Shown piece after piece: positions 25,695 to 34,249 of a stretch of 56,702 nucleotides of DNA. Position numbers and translations under genes: made by a program. Source of the DNA: Odoribacter sp. (lineage in GTDB: Bacteria; Bacteroidota; Bacteroidia; Bacteroidales; Muribaculaceae); NCBI GenBank assembly GCA_023663145.1, contig JAMPHZ010000018.1, positions 1-56,702 on the forward strand. Direction: 5' to 3'. The notes beneath the pieces were generated by a model that worked only from the letters and a program-made list of their open reading frames with translations, did not search any database and was not told the origin of the DNA. The number at the start of each line of letters is the position of its first letter. Within the stretch, counting starts at the first letter, position 1.

Positions 25695-28600
25695 GGTGAG
25701 GTCTTCAGCAGAAACCTGAACACCACCGATGGTGTAGTAAACAGCGTTGGTATCGGCAGCGTCAACGGCAATATTCTCAACACCGGTATTTGAACCCTTA
25801 ATCAAGAGGGCTTTCTTGGCGGGTGTTACAGATTCCTGACCGAGGGGCAGTGCGTAAACAGTCATACCTTTTTGTTCGCGGTTGTAAACATAGAGGTTGC
25901 CGGCTACGTCGAAACGGTATTCAGAGAATTCGCTTACCATAGGAATGGTCCATTCTTCAAGTGGCAGGAGTTCAGGAACATTGGTTTCTTCGTTCATGTC
26001 GATCTCAAAGAATAGAATTTCAGTCTTGGTACCTACGGCGAGAATGGTCTCGTCGGTTGTGATAGCTACGGCACCGCAAGCGTTGGGGATCATGTCGTTC
26101 CACCAAGAAGCTTTCACGTCATCGTTGTAGTCAACATAGAGCATGCGGCAGATGTTGTTTTCATCAACGTTGGCGCGGATCTGAGCGATGTACATACCGT
26201 TAGTGGCAACAGCAATCTCAACATTGTGGTTGGGAAGCATGGCGTTGGCGGTAGTGAACCACTTGACGGGAGCTTCGGTGATCATTGTAGCGTCGCCGAG
26301 GTCATACTGTGCGAGAGTGTTGGAGTGTTCTGTGTTGTCTTCGATTACAGTGAACATCTGTGTGTCGGCACCGGTGCCACGGAATGCGATACCTGAGTTG
26401 CCGCCGGCGATTTCAACGCCGTCAAGACTCCAAAGACCGCTGGGGGCCATAGTTGCGGGAGCGCCGAGCATGGTTGAGAGTTCGGTGGGGTTCAGGGGAT
26501 CGAATACATAGTAGTTGGCACCATTGTCAGAGTAGTCGCCGAATACGGCTACGCCTTCGCGTTCAGCGCCACGGAAAGGTGATGACTGGTTAGATGCGGT
26601 AAATGAGTCATAGCCTTTGTGGAATTGGCCGAGGAAGTTAAATGTAGGATCGAAGAGCTGCATACCTTGAGCGTTACCTGCACAAGTGATCGAGTAACCG
26701 AATGCATCGCTTTCGGGGTCGTTGATGACAACCATACCACCACGTGCGGCAAGTTCATACTGTTCGCCGGTGAAGACGAGTGCGGGAGCAGTAGCATAGG
26801 TGTCATTAGCGAGGGCGATAGAGAAGTTGTATGAGCCTTCATCGAGTTTGGCGCCGTCAACTTCAAATGAGTTTTCGCCTTCAACAGCGTCGGGAAGTTC
26901 GAGAGTACCTTCAACGCCGTTGTCACCTACATAGTATAATGTTGCAGGAGCAGCACCGGTAGCTTTGTAAGTTACGGTGTACTTGCCATTGCCATTGTCA
27001 ACGAGGTTGATGGCATAGGCGAAGTTGTTGCGGCCCTGAACGAGACCTTCCCAAGCGAGAGTGATCTTAGAGGGCTCTGTGGTGTTGGGGTTGAGGGCGA
27101 ATGTAACGGTTACGTTTGATTCACCTGCGATGGTGAAGTTAGAGCCGTTGTAGTAGGTGTCGTAAGCCTGACCGTTCTCGAACGAGGGAGCTTCGGCGCC
27201 GCAACCGTAAGAGAATGTCCAGTCGTCGTTGGCAATCTTGAATTCGCCTGCGAGGCTTTCAACTGTGGCGGTGTAGATGTAGTAGCCGTCGGCGTCAGCT
27301 TCGGCGGGAGTTTCCATCTTCAGGGTAGTGCCCCAATCGTTGAATTCGCCGCGGAGGTAGAGGTCAACAGGCTTGTAAGCGCCGGGGGTGCAGACGAGCT
27401 TGATTGACTTGTCGTTGAGGTTGACGGTCATTTCGATTTCGCCACCTGTCCAGTCGGGAATGTTAACAGAACCCTTGCCGGCTACGAGAGTGCCTTCGAA
27501 GGTGTTGTCGGTGAGTGTGATGTCAACGGGAGAGTCGCCTTCTGCGAGACCATATTGTTCAGCGTCCCAACCACCGAGTGTGGTGAAGAAGCGGAACATA
27601 GCCTGAGAAGCGTTAACCTGGAAGGTGCCGGTGTAGATGCCTGAACCTTCAGCTGTGGGAGCGAGAGTGTAGTTGGTGTACTTGTCAGCGTTGGCTTCAG
27701 TGGGTTCCTGCCATCCGTTGGGAGCGCCTACGAGGTAGAGCTGAGCGGGGAAGGTGGGCTGGGGATCCACAGTTTCCTTAGGCATGGTGATGGTGTAAGA
27801 GGCAGCGTGAACGCCTGTTGTAGCACCACCCCAGAATCCGAGTTCGAATGTGTTCTCACCGGTCTGCTGCACAAGGATAGCGCCACCGTTGAGGAAGCCA
27901 CCTGCGGCTACGGTCTCGTAGTCGGCGAACTGTGACTTGAAGATAACGTTGAGGTCTTCGTCGTAGATGAGGAAGTCACCTGTGCGCTTGCCTGCGATTT
28001 GGGTGTAGGGGATTGCGAAGTAGCGCTTGCCGTTGTAAGTGAAGCAGTCGCCACCGGGTACGGCTGTGTAGTCAATGCCGTCTTCTTTGGCGGGGCGGCC
28101 ATATGAGTGGCCTTCGCTGTCGGTGATGTATTCGGGGCCTGAAGCGTTCCAGTTGAGGAGGATGCCGCCGTTGTAGATGGGATCAACGTCGCACTGTTCG
28201 TCAAACGATGTGAACATGGGGAATGCCACGCTCATGCCTGTAACGTCGTTTACGTAAGCGTCGCTTGCATATTCCTCGGCGGTGAATTCGCCTTCAGAAA
28301 CGTAGAAGCAAGCCACGTTCTTGCCTGAACCGGCACCGCCGACGTAGAAGTAAGCGCCATCGGTGCTGAGGACGTCACCTGCGATGCGGCCGAAGTTATC
28401 GGTGCGGCCTGCAGAGAAGCCTTCGGGGAATTCGAGGGTCTCTACATATATAACGTCAGAGCCGTCGGCGGGCACGATAGCCACGCCTTTGAGGCTGTTT
28501 GCGAAGAAGTCGCCGTTGGCATAACCTACAACGAGGTTGCCGGCGTCGTCGGCGGTGATAGCTGTTGATACGTGGTCGTTGTTCTCGCCGTGGTTGACAT

Positions 28601-29867
28601 CAACCTTGGCATACTCTTTCACACCTTCGGCGTTGATAGCGAAGATCTGGCCGGTGGCCTTGTTGAGGGCGTAGACAGTGCCTTTGTAAGCGGCCGCGTT
28701 GCGGGTGTCGCCAAGGCTCACTACATCAGCGGGAGTGGTGTAGTGGCTGAAAGTCTCTTTTACTGTGATCACGTTGGGGTCAACGGGTTCTTCTGCTTTG
28801 GGGAAAGTGATGGTGTAAGAGGCAGCGTGAACGCCTGTTGTAGCACCACCCCAGAATCCGAGTTCGAATGTGTTCTCACCGGTCTGCTGCACGAGGATAG
28901 CGCCGCCGTTGAGGAAGCCACCTGCGGCTACGGTCTCGTAGTCGGCGAACTGAGACTTGAAGATAACGTTGAGGTCTTCGTCGTAGATGAGGAAGTCACC
29001 CGTGCGTTTGCCTGTGATCTGGGTGTAGGGGATTGCGAAGTAGCGCTTGCCTTCATAAGTGAAGCAGTCGCCACCGGGTACGGCTGTGTAGTCAATACCG
29101 TCTTCTTTGGCGGGGCGGCCATATGAGTGTCCCTCGCTGTCGGCGATGTATTCGGGGCCTGAAGCGTTCCAGTTGAATAGGATGCCGCCGTTGTATACGG
29201 GATCGGTGTCGCACTGTTCGTCAAACGATGTGAACATGGGGAATGCCACGCTCATGCTGGTAACGTCGTTCACGTAAGCGTCGCTTGCATATTCCTCGGC
29301 GGTGAATTCGCCTTCAGAAACGTAGAAGCAAGCCACGTTCTTGCCTGAACCGGCACCGCCGACGTAGAAGTAAGCGCCATCGGTGCTGAGGACGTCACCT
29401 GCGATGCGGCCGAAGTTATCGGTGCGGCCTGCAGAGAAGCCTTCGGGGAATTCGAGGGTCTCTACATATATAACGTCAGAGCCGTCGGCGGGCACGATAG
29501 CCACGCCTTTGAGGCTGTTTGCGAAGAAGTCGCCGTTGGCATAACCTACAACGAGGTTGCCGGCGTCGTCGGCGGTGATAGCTGTTGATACGTGGTCGTT
29601 GTTCTCGCCGTGGTTGACATCAACCTTGGCATACTCTTTCACACCTTCGGCGTTGATAGCGAAGATCTGGCCGGTGGCCTTGTTGAGGGCGTAGACAGTG
29701 CCTTTGTAAGCGGCCGCGTTGCGGGTGTCGCCTAGGCTCACTACATCAGCGGGAGTGGTGTAGTGGTTGAAAGTCTCCGTCACAGTGAAAGGCATCTCTT
29801 GGGCAAAAGACGCGGTGGAAACTGCGAGCGCAGTACCCATCACGAGGTTGCGTAAAGAAAGTTTCAT
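25638..29867 (-). CDS. Giant secreted modular protein with internal tandem duplication, SusE/F-like modules and propeller
   Basis: 1409 aa with signal peptide (LRNLVMGTALAVSTASFAQ). Residues ~31-354 and ~371-694 are two nearly identical copies of a beta-propeller-like unit (SLGDTRNAAAYKGTVYALNK, FYVGGAGSGKNVACFYVSEG, AILVQQTGENTFELGFWGG). Residues ~703-825 (LYLVGAPNGWQ) and ~830-950 (LYLRGEFNDWG) resemble the SusE/SusF starch-binding beta-sandwich modules. Residues ~966-1409 match the C-terminal ~450 residues of the amidase at 1792-5610. The end LTPGIYVKVVGNTATKVVVK is a sorting-type tail. No catalytic residues are evident, so a surface or released binding protein is the best guess. The duplicated propellers may raise avidity. 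It is monocistronic with its own promoter and terminator. Confidence 0.8.
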   Translation of the reverse strand: MKLSLRNLVMGTALAVSTASFAQEMPFTVTETFNHYTTPADVVSLGDTRNAAAYKGTVYALNKATGQIFAINAEGVKEYAKVDVNHGENNDHVSTAITADDAGNLVVGYANGDFFANSLKGVAIVPADGSDVIYVETLEFPEGFSAGRTDNFGRIAGDVLSTDGAYFYVGGAGSGKNVACFYVSEGEFTAEEYASDAYVNDVTSMSVAFPMFTSFDEQCDTDPVYNGGILFNWNASGPEYIADSEGHSYGRPAKEDGIDYTAVPGGDCFTYEGKRYFAIPYTQITGKRTGDFLIYDEDLNVIFKSQFADYETVAAGGFLNGGAILVQQTGENTFELGFWGGATTGVHAASYTITFPKAEEPVDPNVITVKETFSHYTTPADVVSLGDTRNAAAYKGTVYALNKATGQIFAINAEGVKEYAKVDVNHGENNDHVSTAITADDAGNLVVGYANGDFFANSLKGVAIVPADGSDVIYVETLEFPEGFSAGRTDNFGRIAGDVLSTDGAYFYVGGAGSGKNVACFYVSEGEFTAEEYASDAYVNDVTGMSVAFPMFTSFDEQCDVDPIYNGGILLNWNASGPEYITDSEGHSYGRPAKEDGIDYTAVPGGDCFTYNGKRYFAIPYTQIAGKRTGDFLIYDEDLNVIFKSQFADYETVAAGGFLNGGAILVQQTGENTFELGFWGGATTGVHAASYTITMPKETVDPQPTFPAQLYLVGAPNGWQEPTEANADKYTNYTLAPTAEGSGIYTGTFQVNASQAMFRFFTTLGGWDAEQYGLAEGDSPVDITLTDNTFEGTLVAGKGSVNIPDWTGGEIEMTVNLNDKSIKLVCTPGAYKPVDLYLRGEFNDWGTTLKMETPAEADADGYYIYTATVESLAGEFKIANDDWTFSYGCGAEAPSFENGQAYDTYYNGSNFTIAGESNVTVTFALNPNTTEPSKITLAWEGLVQGRNNFAYAINLVDNGNGKYTVTYKATGAAPATLYYVGDNGVEGTLELPDAVEGENSFEVDGAKLDEGSYNFSIALANDTYATAPALVFTGEQYELAARGGMVVINDPESDAFGYSITCAGNAQGMQLFDPTFNFLGQFHKGYDSFTASNQSSPFRGAEREGVAVFGDYSDNGANYYVFDPLNPTELSTMLGAPATMAPSGLWSLDGVEIAGGNSGIAFRGTGADTQMFTVIEDNTEHSNTLAQYDLGDATMITEAPVKWFTTANAMLPNHNVEIAVATNGMYIAQIRANVDENNICRMLYVDYNDDVKASWWNDMIPNACGAVAITTDETILAVGTKTEILFFEIDMNEETNVPELLPLEEWTIPMVSEFSEYRFDVAGNLYVYNREQKGMTVYALPLGQESVTPAKKALLIKGSNTGVENIAVDAADTNAVYYTIGGVQVSAEDLTPGIYVKVVGNTATKVVVK
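27787..28757 (-). repeat. Internal tandem repeat of the giant secreted protein, copy B
   Basis: It matches 28807-29777 with an exact 1,020-nt offset (340 codons, in frame). Positions 28252-28712 are identical by eye to 29272-29732, 461 nt without a mismatch. Differences gather toward 27787-28250. Confidence 0.95.
28807..29777 (-). repeat. Internal tandem repeat of the giant secreted protein, copy A
   Basis: Partner of 27787-28757; encodes residues ~31-354. A 50-nt linker (residues EEPVDPNVITVKETF) separates the copies. Confidence 0.95.
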
Positions 29868-29983
29868 GTTTAAGATTTTTTGGTTAATAATTGAGTTGTT
29901 TTAGTTATCTAAATATTTGATAGATCGTATGATGAATCAGTTTTTAGGTCAAATCCCAATGGCACGGGCACACTTTGGGCGCT

Positions 29984-29991
29984 CAAAGATA
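29984..29991 (-). promoter_or_regulatory. Promoter box of the giant secreted protein gene
   Basis: Minus-strand TATCTTTG, an exact TAnnTTTG. The -33 region falls in an A/T run without a clear TTG. Leader about 110 nt. Confidence 0.5.
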
Positions 29992-30173
29992 AGGAGTATT
30001 ATCTTAAAAAAAAAATATTTAGCGGTTTTTAAGATAAGTTAACAATATTGACTGCTTGAAAATTATATGATATTAAATCAACAGGTTAGATTAAACACCG
30101 GGAAATCGACCATGTGAAATGTATAATTAACGACGGGTGTGAGTTAAATATGCTTAAATAGTTGGTGCTGTCG

Positions 30174-30203
30174 TTGTGTTTTACATTAATTTAGTTAATT
30201 TTG
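30174..30203 (+). promoter_or_regulatory. Promoter of the 30247-31191 gene
   Basis: TTG (30174-30176), 19 nt, TAATTTTG (30196-30203). Leader about 36 nt. Confidence 0.75.
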
Positions 30204-30246
30204 TGTGCTTTAATATATCCGATACCCATCCTTAAAAGAAGAAACC

Positions 30247-31191
30247 ATGAAACATTTGTTTTTAGCTCTAAGCCTATTGGTAGCGATAACTGCCAATGCG
30301 CAGTTTTTGAATTCGGAATATTGTGCTCCTCATATAGTGGAGGAGGGGCGCACGTGGTGGTATCATGGATACCGCATGAGCGGCCGATTGCCGCATGAGG
30401 ATTATGAGTACGGCATCAGGATAGGAGCAAAGGCTGAGATTGACGGTGTCGAATGGCATTCGATTGATCTTGTGTTCTGGGCTGACAAGGAATATGATGC
30501 GACGGAGTGGAATTACAGCGAGCCGGACAAGCATCTGTCTTACATCCGCGAGGATGGCGATGCGGTGTATGTGCTGTTTGAACCCGAAAGCCTTCGTGAA
30601 TATGAGAATATAGGGTTCTCGACGATGGATCTGAGTTCATGGAATTGTTTCATGGAAGGTGAAAACATCCGCGAGGTCAAGATATATGGCTTCGGGCCGG
30701 CAACGGAGATGATACAGCTCGGGAATGATGAGCATGTGTTTACCTGTAAGATAGAGGAAGTGACTGAAATGGAGTCGCATGGATACCGGTATACTGTATT
30801 CACGGCCAGCAGCACGGATATGCCATGTGCCAATTTTGGCGAGCCGTGGTATTATGCCGACAAGATAGGCGTCTTGGCAGAGAATGAGTGGATGGGTTCA
30901 CAAGGGCTGTTTTTCGCCCCGCTGGGAAGTGAACTGGCATCTATCGGAACTCAACGTCGTGGCACACTGCGGTATGTCACCGAGGGTGACGACAATGAAA
31001 TCATCTACGAGGGCACCGGCGGCACTAAAGCCTGGGCCGGAGAGCTGGGTGTGAAAGATCTGGAGATGACTGCAACGCCGGGTGCGACACGTTGGTTCAA
31101 CATGCAGGGCGTGGAGATTCCGGTGCCCGAAGCGGCCGGCATTTATGTGAAGGTGTCGGCCGGCGGAGCAGAGAAGGTTGTGGTTCAATAG
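30247..31191 (+). CDS. Secreted protein with EGRTWWY motif, paralogue of the 24517-25497 product
   Basis: 314 aa. Signal peptide (KHLFLALSLLVAITANAQ). The mature start has EEGRTWWYHGYRM, then IGAKAEIDGVEWHSIDL, both matching the 24517-25497 protein. The region RYVTEGDDNEIIYEGTGGTK also parallels RYVTDADGNIIYEHIGGMK there. The C-terminal end is RWFNMQGVEIPVPEAAGIYVKVSAGGAEKVVVQ read in two parts, again a sorting-type tail with a less conserved finish. Family unknown; no catalytic motif. It overlaps the convergent PCMD gene by 7 nt at the stop codons. Confidence 0.78.
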   Translation: MKHLFLALSLLVAITANAQFLNSEYCAPHIVEEGRTWWYHGYRMSGRLPHEDYEYGIRIGAKAEIDGVEWHSIDLVFWADKEYDATEWNYSEPDKHLSYIREDGDAVYVLFEPESLREYENIGFSTMDLSSWNCFMEGENIREVKIYGFGPATEMIQLGNDEHVFTCKIEEVTEMESHGYRYTVFTASSTDMPCANFGEPWYYADKIGVLAENEWMGSQGLFFAPLGSELASIGTQRRGTLRYVTEGDDNEIIYEGTGGTKAWAGELGVKDLEMTATPGATRWFNMQGVEIPVPEAAGIYVKVSAGGAEKVVVQ

Positions 31192-32129
31192 GCGAGAGCC
31201 ACGTTGTCGACCCAGAATGTAAGGCCCGGGGTGCCTGTATATGGCTCGCCGCCGGCAGCTGAGAACATGACTATAATGTGGGTTGGAGAGGCCGACGGGT
31301 CATCCCAACCCACTTCTTTTACAGGCACGAGCTTGCCGCGCGAGTTGCGGGCGTAGTAGCTCTTTGCCTCGGGAATGAGGCCGAAAGCCGGGCTTTTGCC
31401 ATAGTTGAGTTTCAAATGATGGGCATCGACCCACCCTGAGGTGGATGTTGTCAGAGCCTCGCGGGCGGTGGCCACGCGTTTGGCGTATATATTCCCCTCT
31501 GAATCCTCCCAGCGTCGTTGCAGCAACACGAGCACCTCGGCGTTGTCGTGTCCCTGTAGGGTGCGTTGCTTTGAGAAGCCTGAGGAGTAGATGCGTGTGT
31601 TGCCCTGCGGAATCAGGAGCCGGTAGTCGAAGCACAGAGCGCTCGGGCGCTTGGTGAACGGCACGCCCATCTCCATCTTGGAGTATGGATCAGAGGTGGA
31701 TTTGATAGGCTCGAACATGCGGCCGAGGAAGAGGGTGCCGGCAACGAGGACTTTCACATTTACGATTCCAAGGGCCTTGCATTCCTCGATGATGGTGTTG
31801 AGGCGAGCGCAACGCCCGCTGCCGGGGTGGTCGTCGGGGACAACGGCACAGGAAGCTTTGGTGACTCCGGCCATCTTGGCCATTACGTTGCATGTGGCCC
31901 ACGGCGATCCGCCTTGCGGCACGTAGGGGTCATTGCCGGTGATGGTGCGGGTGGGGCCTATGGCGTAAACCTTCTTGTGATTGCCGCCGATGATGGAACT
32001 TTCATGTATGTCGCGGGTAACCCAATCCTCGAAGTCGCCGAAGTTTATGGGTTCGATTGTCTCGGCCTGCGCGGCTGCGGCTGTGAGAGCAATAGCAGAG
32101 ATGATGATATAAAGTGATCGTAAATTCAT
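31185..32129 (-). CDS. PCMD-domain secreted protein
   Basis: 314 aa. Signal peptide (SLYIIISAIALTAAAAQA), no lipobox. The mature part resembles the PCMD (putative carbohydrate metabolism domain) family of Bacteroidetes: early FGDFEDWVTR, middle YPSGSGR-like segment (DHPGSGRCARLNT) and a C-terminal FSAAGGEPYTGTPGLTFWVDNVALAY, matching the family's usual ending in a VDNVxL strand. These beta-sandwich proteins are thought to bind glycans at the surface. No catalytic residues can be assigned. A strong hairpin sits 2 nt before the start codon (32132-32173). The family call is moderately sure, the role inferred. Confidence 0.75.
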   Translation of the reverse strand: MNLRSLYIIISAIALTAAAAQAETIEPINFGDFEDWVTRDIHESSIIGGNHKKVYAIGPTRTITGNDPYVPQGGSPWATCNVMAKMAGVTKASCAVVPDDHPGSGRCARLNTIIEECKALGIVNVKVLVAGTLFLGRMFEPIKSTSDPYSKMEMGVPFTKRPSALCFDYRLLIPQGNTRIYSSGFSKQRTLQGHDNAEVLVLLQRRWEDSEGNIYAKRVATAREALTTSTSGWVDAHHLKLNYGKSPAFGLIPEAKSYYARNSRGKLVPVKEVGWDDPSASPTHIIVMFSAAGGEPYTGTPGLTFWVDNVALAY

Positions 32130-32131
32130 AG

Positions 32132-32173
32132 GGCAGAGAGTGTAAAGTTTAACGATATAACACTCGTTCTGCC
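32132..32173 (-). promoter_or_regulatory. Hairpin directly before the PCMD start codon
   Basis: GGCAGA and GAGTGT (32132-32143) pair with ACACTC and TCTGCC (32160-32173), interrupted by a 2-nt bulge, around a 16-nt loop. On the minus strand the stem ends 2 nt from the ATG. It could limit ribosome access, or act as a weak end for the upstream pyrC operon, although no T-run follows. A near-match -7 box (TATCTTGG) overlaps its far arm. Confidence 0.5.
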
Positions 32174-32195
32174 AAGATAGTTTTTGAGTCAGAGA

Positions 32196-33485
32196 CTACT
32201 GCGCGAATCGGAGGAATGTAGGGCTAACCCATGTGCGGAGCACTCGGTGGTGCGTGCGTGAGCCGGCCATGGGAGTCCATCCGCATATACTCTTGACTTC
32301 GATGTCGGTGATGGTGTGCGGAGAGTCAAGGCGTTGTACGAGCACCATGTCGGCGAAATTTCCGGGGGTAAGCGTGCCCCGGCGTTCAATGCCGAACAGG
32401 GCGGCGGGAGCTGCCGCCATGCGTCGTGCTACAACGTCGGGAGGGAATATGTCAAGCATGGTTACCAATGAGAACTGTACCATAGGTGCCCCGGAAGCGG
32501 CCTGAAATACATTTCCTTTCTTTTCGCTGAGACAATGGGGGGCGTGATCGGTGGCTATGATGTCGATGCGCCCGTCGATCAGCGCGCGTCGCAAGGCGTC
32601 GCGGTCGCGGGCAGACTTCACCGACGGGTTCATTTTTATGCGCGCCCCTTGAATCGGGTAATAGTCGCTTGTCCAAAGCAGGTGGTGGGGAGACACTTCG
32701 GCAGTGTACTGCTTACCGACTGGTGACGGTGCCGGGTCGAACATCGCGGCTTCGATGGCTGTGGACAGGTGAGCCACGTGGAGCCGCGTGCCGTAACGGG
32801 CGGCAAGGTTGAGAGCCTTATCGGTGGCACGGATGCATGCTTCCTGCGAGCGGATGCGTGTGTGCCATGCCATGTTACCGTCGTCGGGGATGGGTGAAAA
32901 GCGGGCTATATTTGAATCAATCACCGCCTGGTCTTCGGCATGTACCACCACCCGGCGACCTGTCTCGGCGAATATCGCGCTGAGTGAGTTTTCCGAGTCA
33001 AGCAGCATGCCTCCTGTAGATGATCCCATGAAGACCTTAACCGCCGGCATCAGGTCGGCCGGCGCGCGGCGCAGTTCGTCAAGATTGGAGTCAGTGGCAC
33101 CCATCATGAAGGCATAGTTTATAGCTGACGAGCGGGATGCCCTTTCCATCTTGTCTTCCCATGCGGCAAGCGTAGTTGTCTGTGGCACCGTGTTGGGCAT
33201 GTCAATGAACGATGTCACACCGCCTGCAAGCGCGGCGCGGCTCTCGGAAGCGATGGTCGCTTTGTGTTCAAGACCTGGCTCACGGAAATGCACATGGCAG
33301 TCGATGACGCCCGGCATCAGGAGTGCCGATTCAGCGTCAATGATTTCATCGGCCTGTTCCAGTGCCCATTGCGGTACGTTGCCCGGGGCCAATGACTCAA
33401 TGACGTGGTCGCGGGTGAACAGCCATCCGTGGTATACGGGGCCAATGCCGTCGGCAATTGATGCGTTGTGGATCAGTGTCCTCAT
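32196..33485 (-). CDS. pyrC: Dihydroorotase
   Basis: 429 aa. Dihydroorotase closes N-carbamoyl-aspartate to dihydroorotate, the third step of pyrimidine synthesis. It belongs to the long, type I-like class (allantoinase-related). Metal ligands visible: His64 and His66 (DCHVHFREPG), the carboxylated Lys150 (AVKVFMGSSTGG), His182 (VVVHAED), His239 (HVAHLST) and catalytic Asp313 (IIATDHAPH). FIDMPNTVPQ is also typical. Allantoinase is the main alternative; no purine-catabolism genes are nearby. Its ATG overlaps the upstream glycosyltransferase stop by 4 nt. carA and carB, the first step of the pathway, are elsewhere in the window (51.9-56.2 kb). Confidence 0.93.
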   Translation of the reverse strand: MRTLIHNASIADGIGPVYHGWLFTRDHVIESLAPGNVPQWALEQADEIIDAESALLMPGVIDCHVHFREPGLEHKATIASESRAALAGGVTSFIDMPNTVPQTTTLAAWEDKMERASRSSAINYAFMMGATDSNLDELRRAPADLMPAVKVFMGSSTGGMLLDSENSLSAIFAETGRRVVVHAEDQAVIDSNIARFSPIPDDGNMAWHTRIRSQEACIRATDKALNLAARYGTRLHVAHLSTAIEAAMFDPAPSPVGKQYTAEVSPHHLLWTSDYYPIQGARIKMNPSVKSARDRDALRRALIDGRIDIIATDHAPHCLSEKKGNVFQAASGAPMVQFSLVTMLDIFPPDVVARRMAAAPAALFGIERRGTLTPGNFADMVLVQRLDSPHTITDIEVKSICGWTPMAGSRTHHRVLRTWVSPTFLRFAQ

Positions 33486-34249
33486 TGGCTTGAGAAATCA
33501 GGAAATTTTTTGAAGAAACTATTCCATTTCAGCCGCACCACTCCAAATACAGCCTCGCCGAAGATGCCTGAGCTCATTTTAGAAGTACCCAATACGCGGT
33601 TGACGAATATAATAGGGATCTCGGTAATCCTGAACCCAAATTTATATGCTGTGAACTTCATCTCGATCTGGAAGGCGTAGCCCTTGAACTTGATTTTGTC
33701 GAGCGGTAGAGCCTCAAGCACGCGCCGGCGGTAACATACAAATCCGGCGGTTGTGTCATGAACCGGCATGCGTGTGATCATCCGTACATACTTGCTTGCA
33801 TAATAGGACATCAACACCCGTCCCATAGGCCAGTTCACCACGTTGACGCCGGTGACATACCGCGATCCAATGGCGACGTCGGCGCCCTCGCAGGCGGTGG
33901 CGTTGTACAGCCGCAGCAGGTCGGCGGGATTATGGGAGAAGTCGGCATCCATCTCGCATATGTATTCATATCCCTGTGCGAGGCACCACTTGAAGCCGGT
34001 GATGTATGCTGTGCCAAGGCCAAGCTTGCCTTTCCGTTCTATCAGATGCACGCGCCCGGGATGCTCAGTCATTTTCGCACGCACTATCTCGGCAGTACCG
34101 TCGGGTGAGTTGTCGTCGATTACAAGCACGTCGAAAGGATGATCGAGGGCAAGCACCGCGTCGATTATAGCTGCGGCGTTCTCGCGCTCGTTATACATTG
34201 GAATTATGACGGCGGCATCACTGCGCGATGATGATTCTTGCTGATTCAT
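33482..34249 (-). CDS. GT2 polyprenol-phosphate mannosyltransferase-like (DPM1 type)
   Basis: 255 aa. It belongs to the dolichol/polyprenol monophosphomannose synthase branch of family GT2: AAVIIPMYNERENA at the N-terminus, LVIDDNSPDGTAEIV, the metal-binding EMDADFSHNPADL, then GSRYVTG and the branch-typical DTTAGFVCYRRRVLEAL and KGYAFQIEM. It transfers a sugar from a GDP-sugar to a lipid phosphate at the inner membrane. There is no C-terminal membrane anchor. It is coupled by 4-nt overlaps to both neighbours. In Bacteroidales this gene is often next to dihydroorotase. The real sugar donor cannot be read from sequence. Confidence 0.9.
   Translation of the reverse strand: MNQQESSSRSDAAVIIPMYNERENAAAIIDAVLALDHPFDVLVIDDNSPDGTAEIVRAKMTEHPGRVHLIERKGKLGLGTAYITGFKWCLAQGYEYICEMDADFSHNPADLLRLYNATACEGADVAIGSRYVTGVNVVNWPMGRVLMSYYASKYVRMITRMPVHDTTAGFVCYRRRVLEALPLDKIKFKGYAFQIEMKFTAYKFGFRITEIPIIFVNRVLGTSKMSSGIFGEAVFGVVRLKWNSFFKKFPDFSSQ

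Larger units (their letters stand above)
29868..30246. other. Divergent intergenic region with two promoters
   Basis: No gene is seen. It holds the divergent promoters at 29984-29991 (minus) and 30174-30203 (plus), an A-run at 30006-30015, and otherwise AT-rich sequence without obvious operators. Confidence 0.6.

Noticed and set aside
28572..29126. 184-codon plus-strand frame over the duplicated region
   Set aside because: Antisense to the repeat units, no promoter and no recognisable features.
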